Of a stretch of 41,019 nt of DNA, positions 12,221-23,200 are shown piece after piece; the first letter of the stretch is position 1; each line of letters opens with the position of its first letter. The notes under the pieces were generated by a model. It saw only the letters and a program-made list of their open reading frames with translations, did no database searches and was not told the DNA's origin. The translations under genes were made by a program, and so were the position numbers. This stretch comes from Gonium pectorale (taxonomy: Eukaryota > Chlorophyta > Chlorophyceae > Chlamydomonadales > Volvocaceae): assembly GCA_001584585.1 (NCBI GenBank), contig LSYV01000121.1, positions 33,754-74,772 of the forward strand, given 5' to 3'.

Positions 12221-13440
12221 CACACGGCCCCCGGCCGGCACACGCGTCACCACAGAGTCGCATGCGAAGGGCGGGGCAGGCCGGCGGATGGGTGCGCGGG
12301 GGGGGGGAGGGGGCGGAGGGGGCCTGCAAGGGCGTACACGCCGCAAGCGCACGGGCCGCGCCCACGCCCCGCTCCCTCCTCCTCCATACGGTATCAACGC
12401 GCGGCAACGGCACGACCGCAAAAGCTCACTACGATAGCAGCGAGCACGGTTCTGTTTTTTTTGGGGGGGGGAGAGGTACAGAAGCAGCGACAGCACGCGC
12501 GCGCGACACAGTCTGTGCGGGCGCGTACGAGCCCATGCAGCCACCCTGCATGAATGTAGTTGCAGACGGCGGCGCATGCTACGCTGAGGGCCCCCCTCTT
12601 CCCCCCACACACACTTGCCATGCAGATATAAAAAAACCCTGATTCGTGCGCAAGCGCGAGCGCGCACGCCGCCGCTGCCGCGACCCGGTGCCCGCCAGCC
12701 CCGCCGGTCTCAAGAGGAGGCCGGGCGGAAAGGGGAGCCGCCGGCGCAGCTGCAGCAGCAGCAGCCGCAGCCACACAGCCCGGCGCGCCCCACGGCGCCA
12801 GACCGGGGCCGCGAGGGCCCCCGGGGCTTGGAAAAACGATGCGAGTACGACACTGGAACGCACATGCGCGCATGCATACATGCACACGTACGGCACAAAC
12901 ACGCATACACCAGTACGGCACACACGCACGCACACGCATCGCGTGTGAGCGCACTGGCCCTGCCTCGCTGTCCCCTTCCTCCCTTCCTCCCGCCCGCCTG
13001 CCGGCCCCTTACCAGCCGCCATGGGGCTGTTGGCCTGGCGGCCTGACCAAAATATGTAGCCTGACGGATGCCTACACATGCACACCGCAGTCGCCAGCCC
13101 ACACATGCGCACAACACCGCGGGGCTGGGGGTGAAGATTTGGGGAGGGGGGGCGCCACGCCCAGCTGCACACCCCTAGGCGTTAAGGCCCTTCGCACGCG
13201 TCACAGGCGCGGAAGGCCCCCCCCTCGCCACCCCACTCGCCTCACCCCCACCCCCACCCCCAGGCTCGGGCGACGGCTCAACGGCCAGCCGCCGGCCCTC
13301 CTCCGGGGTGAGGCGCGGCAACACACGGGGGGCGTGGCCGGCTGGGGGCGCAGTAGGGCCGCGTGCCCAAACAGACGCACTACTAGGCTTCAAACTCTGG
13401 CCCCCTCACATGTACACACACACGCATCCACATACATCCA

Positions 13441-13489
13441 CGACGCCATCACTTTCGCGCTTACGCTCGTCGTATGCGTTTTCCTTTTC
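13441..13489 (+). repeat. partial copy of dispersed repeat A
   Basis: Matches the right half of the copy at 21387-21502: CGACGCCATCACTTTCGCGC, then TTACGCTCGTCGTATGCGTT and TTCCTTTT. The left half (GTGGTCGCCGCCGAAC...) is absent. Confidence 0.8.
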
Positions 13490-14204
13490 TACACGTGCAC
13501 ACAGACGCGCAACAAGAACCTCCGCGCCTGGTACCAACTGCAAGCCTGCCTGACCGGGAGCTCCGGCGTTGCTGCCCCCGCCGCCGCATTGGCTGAAAGG
13601 GGGAGCCCGGTAAGCCCGGGGTGGTGGGGCGGGGGAAAGTCGCCCCCAACCCCCACCCCCTGGTGGCGGGGCGGTGGGGTGTGGTGGGGCGGGGGTAAGC
13701 GCCCCCACCCCTTCCAGCACCCCACCGCACCCCAGCCCCCGGGATCAAGAGAAGCGACGGACGAGTCTGACACGACGGTATGAGCATGCGCGTTGTGCAC
13801 CGTACAAGTGCATGCACCTCCAGGACGTTGCCGTACGGCCGTACGTCCATACAGACGACCAGCTTTTGAGATGCATGCCTTCGTTCCAAAGCTCGTTCCG
13901 TTGCACGCGGGGGCATCGGCCCCATAGCCGGCCGCCCCAGCCCTAAGGAGACAAAGGCGGCGATCTTGATAGTCAAAAGCACCCCAAAGGGCATTCCCGC
14001 ACCGCTAGCTCCACGACACCCCCAACCCCGGGGAGAGTGCGACTCCCCCAAGGCCTTCCCCACTCGGCTCGCCAACCTGTGCCGAGGCCCCTGCCCCCAC
14101 ACCACGGGCCCCCGCCCCCAACCCCAGAGCACCGACCCCCCAGGCGCCTGCAGCGCCACAGCTCACGCCCCCCCCGACGCTGCCTCCCCTACCCCCCCCC
14201 CATT

Positions 14205-17200
14205 TCAATCGACCTTCTTCCAGCTGCCCGTCGGGCCGCCCGCCTCCTCGCCGCCTCGCGCCCCCGTCCCTGCGCCCGTTCCGCCGCCGCCGCCGCGACC
14301 GGCAACGCCGCCGGCGCCCGCCGCCACCGGCTGCGCTACGCCCAGCAGCCTCCGGTGGTGGACGTCCAGCGTCGCCGTCAGCAGCCCGGCGGCCAACGCC
14401 CAGCTGAGGGCGTACAGCACGGCGACGGCGGGATCGGGCACCACCCCCAGGCGGTGGTACAGCAGACCGGTGACGAACCCCTCCAGGCTGCGCAGCGCCA
14501 GCGCCAGGGGCGCGCGGGTTTGCTCGAAGAAGGCGGGCACCAGCCCCTCCAGGAGGACGTCCTGCGGGCGGGCGGGCAGGAGGAGGGTTGTGCTCGGTCG
14601 GGGTGTGCGCGTGTGCGGGGTTGGGTTGGGTGGTTGGGTTGGGTGGGGAGGGGAGGGAGGAAAAGAAGAGGATGGGGTTGCGGGGGCAGCAGGTTTGGGC
14701 AAGCGGCGGAGCGGGGTAGAGGGTTAGAAGGCATTCTCAGTAGAGAAGCCCTGGGGCGCATAGAGCGGCGGGGGGGGGGGGGCGGCGGGCTGGAGGTCGC
14801 GGAGCTGGAGGTGACGGTTCCCTTCGCCGGCCCGGAATCGAAACACCCCCGGAAGCGTCCCAAGCTGGTCCCGCAGGGAATGGAGGCGGGACGGCCGCGG
14901 CGGGGAGGCGCAGAGCCCACGCCAGCGCCGCCGTCGGGCCCCCGCCGCCTGGGGCAGAGCTCCACATGCCCTGCCCTGCCCGCACGCCCCCGCCCCCGGC
15001 CCCAACAAGCCCACAGCGCTAGGCCCCAGACCGCCTACGAAAGGTCCTGGGCCAGTGCCCTGCCTGACCTTTCAACACCGTCCTCGGACGCCGCCTACCC
15101 CTCCCCGTCCCCCTCCCCTTCCCCCTCCCGCGCCGCCTCTCCCTCCCCCCCTGCCCGGGGCGGCCCCGCGCCCACGCACCAGGCCGCAGGCCATGTAGAT
15201 CCTGCTCGAGTGCGGGTACGGCAGCAGCCCCAGCACCGGCCACAGCTTGGCCAGCGTGCGCGTCACCGTGACGGCCGCCGCCAGCGCCTCGCGCCCCGCC
15301 AGCCAGGCGCGGCAGTTGGCGCACAGCAGGCCCGCAGACAGCGCGTGCGGCGCCACAAACATGAGCATGCCCAGCATCTCGTGCGGCCGGCCCTCCTTGA
15401 TCATGCGGCCCGCCACGGCCACCACGAGGGACACCTGCGGGGGGCGGGCGCGGGGGGCGGGGGCAGGGGCAGGGGGGGGGCGGGGGTTACTCAGTCCGTG
15501 GGCAAAAGCTGACTGTTGACCGTCGAGCAGAGAACGGGGCAAAGGGGCGGGGGCGCGCCGGGGTTGTGTGGTGTGTGTGTGGGTGGGGTGTGGGGGTGGG
15601 GTGTATGCGCGACGGGAGTGCTGAAAACAGGTGTAGAGAGGGCGGCGCGCAAAGGCACCCGGGGGACGGCGGCGAGCGGCGGGCGCAGGGCGCTGGGGCG
15701 AGGTCGCGATGGTTGGGGGGCGCGGTGGGGGGGTGCGGGTGGGGGTTAACTCAGTCCGTGGGCAAGATGAGCGATGACGCGCGGGGAGCCGGCGGGGATT
15801 GTGCGCCATGCACGCACGGCCTGACTCTGCCTGCACGCGGCTTCACGCTGGGGCGAGGTTGGGATGGTGGGTTGGTTGGGTGGGGGTGCGGTTGGGAGGG
15901 CAGTGGGTTGGAAGGCGTTCTCAGTAGAGAAGCCCTGGGGCGCATCCCTCTCCCGGCCGTCGAAACAACAGGCTGAGCGCTGAGGTGGGAGGGCGGGCTC
16001 GCGGCGGGTGGAAGGGGGCGCGGAGCACACAGTCCGAGGGCGTGGCGTTGTTGACTGGGGACAGCGTCCGGTGTGCCGGCATAAACGCCGGCGTCCGAGG
16101 CGCCCATACCGAGGGGGGGGGACGAAGGGAAAGGGGAATGAACAACGACGAGCTGGGCGCCAGCAGCGTATGTCCCGTCTCGTGGGAGGGGGCGGGGGTC
16201 CGCACCTGGTACAGCGAGTAGCCGCACATCCACAGCAGGTGCCGCGAGCCCACCGCCCGCACGTAGGCCGCCTCGGAGGTGCGGTCGTTCACCAGCGGGG
16301 CCACCAGCGCGCTCAGCAGCGGACGCAGCCAGCCGCACCACAGCCGGGCCGCGCACGCGGCAACAGCCGCCGCGGCGGCGCGCAGCGCGGCCGGCCGCAC
16401 TCGGCACGCAGCGGACAACGACAATGCCGCCGCCGCTGCTGCGGCTGCGGGCGTGGCGGGCTGCGCGCTGCCGGCGGTGGCGAGCACGGCGGCGGAGCAG
16501 GCGCCCAGCGAGGAGCAGCTGCCGCCGCTGGTGGAGTTGCCCGCGCAGCCAAAGCCCAGGTTGCGGCCCAGCGAGCTGGTCGCCGCGTCGCTCACGCCCG
16601 AGTCCGCCGGGCCGCGCACCGCCGACACATGCCCCGTCGCCGCCGCCGCCAGCGCGGCGGCGGCGGCAGCGCTGGTGGCGGCGCGGCGGCCGGTCGCGCC
16701 GCCAGTTAGCCAGGCTCCGTCGGCCAGGTGCAGGTGGCCCGAGGCGCGGGCGCAGTCCACGGGCCGTTGGCCGTGCGCGTCGCGGGCGGTGCCCCACAGC
16801 CTGCAGGCCGCCTCGTACTCGGACAGGATGCGCTCCGCCAGGCGGCCGCCGTCGGGCAGCGCCGCCGCCAGGTGGAGGGGCGTCACGCCGGCGTCGGCGT
16901 CGGCGTCGCCGCCCTCACCGCCCTCCTCGCCACCGCCAGTGTCGTGGATGGCGCTGCTCACCGCCTGCGGTATGGAGGGGCGGGGGGCGGGGGTGAGGAG
17001 TGGGGGACGATGGGAATGGGCTGGACGTCGGCCGCATTTGCCCGGAGGGCGGGGCTGGGAGGACGGGGAGGGGCCCAGCCGCCCACCTGCCAGTCGAAGG
17101 GCGTGCCGTGCTGCTCGCCCAGCGCCACCACCAGCCGCACCATCTCGCCCGCGCCCGACCGCACTGCGCGGTGCAGCAGCGTCAGGCCGCCGCTGCAGCG

Positions 17201-20200
17201 GCCCAGCAGCTCTGGCCAGGGCACGCCGGCGGCCAGGAGCTGGCGGACCAGCGTGCCGGCGGTGTGGGTCCTGCGGTAAGGGCAGCGGGCGAGGGCGATG
17301 GGGGCGGGGGTGAAGGAGAAAGGGTATAACAACGAGATGGGCGACAGCAGCGTTTGTCCCGTCCCGCGGAACCGGGGGGAGGGGGCCAGGAGTGTGGGGC
17401 AGGGTGAGCTCGGTCAGGGGGAGAGGTTGCACATCAGACAGGGCCGCACACCGGCCCCGCCCCGCTGGCGGCTGGGCGCCGGCGCAGCCCCCACCCCCAA
17501 AATTCCGGACCGCGCCCAGCCCCCCTGCAAAATCCCTGCAGCAACTCCCCCCGCACTCCATGAACCCACAGCTGAACCCACAGCTGCCGGATCCACCAAA
17601 GCCTGCCGCCCGCCGACTGGTCCCCGGCCGCCGTCACCACCCCGCCACGGCCCGTCCCCCCCACCCCGCAGCCTTGCCGGCGTTGACGCCCCCACCATCA
17701 CCACCGCCACCACCACGCACCAGCCTAGGTCTACCCCAACGTCGCCGCCCCAGCGCACCACCCCGACGCTGCCCCCCGCCGCCGCCTCGCCCCCGGCCCC
17801 CTCCCCACCACGCACCAGCCCCTGTCCACCGCGTACTCCAGCAGCGACACCGCCAGGCCCGCCATGTGGGAGCGGTAGTGCTCCGTGGCGTAGAGCGCCG
17901 CCAGGCCCCGGCCCAGGTCCAGGAAGCGCGGCTCGTCGCGGACCACGCCCCCCGCCTGCGCCTCGCCGCCCGCGCCCTCGCCCGCGCCCCCCTCCGGCTC
18001 CACCACCACCGCCTCCGCGACAGCCGCCGCCACGACCGCCCCGGCCGGCTCAGCGGCCGACGCGGCGCCGCCGCCGAGGCCCAGGACCTCCACAAAGTCC
18101 AGCCACAGCCCCAGGTCGGACAGCAGGTCGTCGCCGTTGGGCGCCTCACAGTCGACGTCTGCACCTCCGGCGCCGCCAGTGGCGGTGGCGCCGGAGGACG
18201 AGGTGGCGGGGGAGCAGCGGCCGAGCGCGGAGGACACCTCGGCCGCCAGCAGCGGGTCGTCGGTCACGAGGACGGGTCGCCAGTTGGACAGCAGCTTGCC
18301 CACCTGGCGACACGGGCGGGCGCGGTATGCACACGGAGGGGGGGGGGGCGGTGTGCGGTGAGCCACGGGTCGGCAGGGGTGCAGCAGCAGCGCCAGCCGG
18401 GGGCGATGCACGACGTACGCCGACGTACGGCGGACCCATATGCGCCGCGTCCGCGTTGAGGAGCCGTGTAGAGCATGTGGGGCGCGGCTCTGTGGAAAGG
18501 CACTCTGGACCAGCGCCCGCAAAGCCGCGGCCGGCCAGAGACGCTCCCAGGCCATCCCGCCCCCCAGGCCTCCCGCCCCCAGGCCTCCCGCCCCCAGGCC
18601 TCCCGCCCGCAGGCCAGTCAGGCCACCCGCACCGTGCGCAGCGGCTGCACGGCGCCTACCTTGCACTCAATGACCAGCAGACCATTGGCGGGCAGCCCGC
18701 CGCACAGCTCCAGCCGCACAGCCGCGGCGCTCCCGGCCCCGCCACCTCCGCCTCCGCCGGCGCCCGCAGGGCGGCAGCCCTCCAGCTCAAAGGCCGAGTC
18801 GTCGCGGCTCGCGCCCCCGCCGAAGGACGCGGCCCCGCCGGCGAGGCGGACCGGGTACGTGTTGACAGTAAGGTACCTATCGGGCCGCGGATGAGGCGGG
18901 TGGAGGGTGGGTGCAAATAAGGCGGGCTGGCGCGAGACCGCACACATATTTTGAACGGGTCTCCCAAGGGTGGTGAGGGTGGTGAGGGTGGTGTTGAAGG
19001 TGGACACCTTGACTGGCGTCGCGACAGGTGGGGCGTTCCACCGCACCCGCACCAGTCACGCCCGGCCGCCCTGCTCCTTGTTCGCGGAGTCTGAAAGCAC
19101 TCCCTGCCACCCGCCCGCCCGCCCCCCCCCCCGCGCCCCAGGTTACGCTGGACGGGCCTTTTGGTCGCGCTTGACAGTGCCGTCTCACAGGTCGCCTACA
19201 TCTCCACCAAGACCGCCACAAGACTCCCCCCCCCTCCGGTTCGCTCGTCGCTGACGTCCAAGGTTTGCAGGTCGCCTTCAACTCCACCAAGACCACCGTT
19301 CCTCCAGCTACTGAGTATGCGATTCGGTGTCCGCGACGCGACACGTTTCCCCTTCTCTATCCCCCTCCTCCGCATGATTGCGATTCGGCGTCACGCGCCC
19401 CGACCCGCGTTCCCTTTCTACTCCTCCCCCGCCCCCTGCAAAGACGCGCAGGGCTCGGCCCCGGACTGAGCAACCCTTTTCCCTCCCTCCCCCTCCCCCC
19501 GGACACACGGGCCCCATGTGGGGTGCGCACCTGCCCCGGCAGCGCGCGCGGAACGCCGGCAGCTTGTCCGCGTTGCGGACCGACAGCAGCAGCTGCGCGC
19601 CGCCCTCGGCTCCCCCGCCGCCAGCGCGCTGCACCACGATGCAGGGCGGCTCGACGTGCGAGATGCGGGGCAGCTCCGAGGGCCGGATGCCGCCGGCCTT
19701 CTCGGGGACCCACTGGCGCAGCGCGGGGTCCCAGCGGCTGATCCACACCCTGCGGGGGCAGCACGCCGGGAGGGCAAGAGGCGGGCGGCATGATGAGGCG
19801 CGTGAGGGGGTGGAGGGATGAAGCGCGAGCCGCAGGCACGGGGCCCCTGCCGCCAGCGCCAGCGCGCGGGCCAGGGCCAGGGTCAGTAGCAGAAGCGGGC
19901 AGTCTCGTCGCAGCCGCCTCCTGCCCTTTGCGTTGCGGCACGGCCGTCTGCCCAGCGCGTCGCATCCCCCACGAGAGCAGCCGCACTGCGGCCATCTTGC
20001 CCACGGCCCTCAGGGGCCCCGCTGGATGTCCTCCCCGCCCCGAAGGCCGCGCGAGCACACACACAAACACGTGGTCGCCGCCGAACAAACATGCAGGGAC
20101 ATCACCCCTTCGACTACCTCTGGAGCTGGTCCTACGACGACACCATCACCTTGGCGCTTACGCTCGTCGTATGCGTCGTCTCGTTGTGTCAAACACATAC

Positions 20201-23200
20201 ACATATCCCGCCGCCCCCCAAACACACACACATCCCCCCCACGGGACAAACGCTGCTGGCGCCCACCTGCCGCACGCCTGTGTGAGCACCTCGGCCCCCG
20301 GCGGCGGCTGCAGGTGCAGCGCGTCGATCCAGGATGCCGGGTCGGAGTCCGCCAGCAGCCCCGACAGCACCGCCTCTTCCAGGCCGTCCTGGCACTCGTC
20401 GGGGCCGCCCGGGGCGCCGCTGCCGCCGCCGCCGCCCGCCAGCGCCGCCGCCAGTTCGTTGGTCCGCGGGGCTCGGTGCTTGCGGTCCATTAGGAAGGAG
20501 CGGCCGCTATCATAGGCGCCTAGAGTAGCGGGGTTCGGTGGGGAGGGGGGGTTGAGGGGAGGGTAAACAGAGGTCGGAACTCGGCAGGCGCTGTGCTGGA
20601 GTAGCTCTCAGGGCGAGCTGTGGAAGCGGCGGAGTGGTGGAGTGTGGAGTCCGTGGGCAAGCTGAGCCCCCGGAGGGATGGGGGGATGTGGATGGATGGA
20701 GCGGGGAGGGACGGGGGGTAATGAAGAAGGGGAAAGGTGTCGCGTCGCGGACACCGGATCGCATATGCGGGGAGGGACGGGGGTAAGCGGCACTCAGGAG
20801 AGGAGTGGAGAGGCCGGAGAGCGGCACCGACGCCGCCGCAACGCAGGGTGAAACCATCGCGGGCACCACACACACACACACCGGCTCCGCTCCCCCATTA
20901 CGCCGTGCTGTGCGCTAGCCTCCTCCCCCTCCCCTTCCCTCCCCGCGCGCCCCCCCCGGGCCCTTCCCCCCTGCCACCCCGCGCACCGTGCGGAACCACG
21001 TCAAAGACCAGCTCTATGCACCCCGCCCTTGCCGACATGCCGGTGGCCATGCAGTCCGCCCCGCCGGACAGCGCCAGGTTGAGGCGCTCCAGGAAGTTAG
21101 CGGGCAGCTGCTCGGGCTCGGCCCAGGGGATCTTCATGTACACGCGCTGGGGGGGCGCCTGCGGGCATGTGGCGCGCAGGGGGAGGGGGGAGGAGGCGCG
21201 GGGCCCACGGGTTTGCGGGGTGGGGGTGGGGTGAGGGTGCGGGGATGGGAAAGTAGGGGAGGGGGGTGGGATGGGGTGGGGTGGGGCGGTGGCGCGCGGT
21301 TGCTTCAAATTCCGCGGCACCCGTGCCCCCACTATCGGAGAGGTGCTGCTCTGCTGCCATACACACGCGCGTCGGGGGCTACGGTGGTGGTCGCCGCCGA
21401 ACTAACATGCAGGGACATCACCCCTTCGACTGCCTCTGGAGCTGGGTCCTACATCGACGCCATCACTTTCGCGCTTATGCTCGTCGTATGCGTTTTCCTT
21501 ATCAACACGCGCGTGCGGGGGGGCGTTACTCAGTCGGTGGGCAAACTGAGCGATGACGGAGGAGTAGGGCACTGCGGGGCGGGGGAGTGGCGCAACCGGG
21601 GGAGCAGGGCAGCGCGCCGCGCGCCCCGGGAAGCCCCCCGAGCCCCTGGTCGGGGCCGAGACACCGACCGGCAGCGGCCACCCAAACCCGCCAACGCCGG
21701 CCCCCCGCCTCCACCCGCCCAAACCAGCCAGCTAGCCACCCACCCTGGACCGGTAGCGGCGGAAGCGGCCGCTGCGGGTGGACAGCGCGTGTATGGCCTG
21801 CAGCGAGGTGCTGAGGGCCTGCGCGGCGGGCGCGCTGAACTCCTGGTCCTCCACAATGGTCAGCTTGCTCAGGCCAGTGGGCTGCTTGAGGCTGAAGTTG
21901 CCGGCGGGCGGGATGGCGGGGACCGCGCGCGGGGGCGGCTGCGGCGCCACGGCGTAGTGGCGGGGTGGCGCGGGCGCACGGCCGGCGCCCGGAGCGGGCG
22001 TTGGGCCGGTCGCGAGCTCCGCGGGCTGCACCGGCGGCAGGGGCTGCTCGTGCGGCCAGGCCGGGGCAGCGGCGGCCGCCTGCTCCTCCACCCCCGTGCC
22101 GGCGGCGCCGCCCATCCCGGCGGCGCGCGCGGCGGTGTGGCTGCCGCTGCCGGGCGCGCTGGGCGCCTGTGACGCAGGCTCGGAGGAGGCCACGGAGGAC
22201 GGGAAGCCCGACACGCCCGACGCCGAGCCGCCCGACGGCGACCAGCACAGCTCCTTCTCGAAGCGGCCCGCCTGCAGCAGGCGGCGCAGCGCCTGCTGCA
22301 GCTGCGCCTCGATGCCCTGCCGCGACGACCCGCACGCGCCGTCGGCGCGGCCCGCGGGCCCAGCGTCTCCGGCGACGCCAGCGCCGGCAGGGCCCAAGAG
22401 CAGTCGAGCGCCGGCGGCGGCGGCGGCAGCAGCGGCGGCTATGGAGGCGATGATGCCGGTGGCGGCGGCGCGCGCCGCGCGCGCGGGCCGCGCCAGGGCA
22501 GCTCGCAGCGCCTGCGCTGCCAGGGGGTTCTGCTGCAGCGACACCGCCGTGGCCAGCGCCGCGCAGACGTATGTGTGGGCCAGCACCCAGGCCACGTTGA
22601 AGAGCGGCGCAGACTCGGGGGCCGGCCCTCCGGTCACCACCGCGCAGATGGCGGTGGAGAGCGCGCAGTGCGCCAGCAGCACCAGCATACCGGGGCCGAA
22701 GGGATACTGCCAAGGGAGGGGGCAGCGGGGGGGGAGGGGCGGGGGCCGGGCGATGACGAGAATGTGGGTCGGGACGGCGACCGGGGCCGCCGAACCGAAA
22801 AGGGGGGTGGGGAACAAGGCCCGGGCGGCAGGCAGGCGCGGTCAGAAAGCCAAGGCAAATGGGCGGAAGTGATCTCAGACCGAGGTGGTACGAGCAGATA
22901 ACATCAACAGACGATGGGAAACTTCGGGGCGGCCAACCCGTTCCGGACGGGTGCTGTGCGCTCCAGCAACTGCGCACACGCCCACGCCGCCCCCCAGCCA
23001 ACCCAATTCGCGGGCACATAGGACGCTCACCCGGAGCCCACGCGAGCAGTGCCCTCGCCCGGCTTCGCACGCGCCCCGGCCCTGCCCCTGCCCCTGCCCC
23101 CGCCCCTGCCCCTGCCCCTGCCCCTGCCCCCGCCCCTGCCCCTGCCCCGGCCCTGCCCCTNNNNNNNNNNNNNNNNNNNNGCGTGCTGCNGACTGATGGN

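Larger units (their letters stand above)
11661..14204. other. low-complexity CA- and C-rich DNA, 3' flank of the multi-pass gene
   Basis: This stretch is dominated by ACAC/GCAC runs, homopolymeric C or G tracts and C-rich GT-poor DNA. Both strands have long open frames because of the base composition, but they are repetitive and biased toward Pro, Arg, Thr and His and match no family I know. The part next to 14205 must include the 3' UTR of the minus-strand gene. I found no clear TGTAA on the minus strand. A GGGGCGGGGG-type repeat region lies at 13615-13720. Confidence 0.45.

Noticed and set aside
17298..18920. 540-codon plus-strand open frame, very rich in Pro, Arg and Ala
   Set aside because: It lies opposite real minus-strand exons (18303-17816 and others) of the multi-pass gene. 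The openness follows from GC-rich antisense sequence, and the product is low-complexity without domains.
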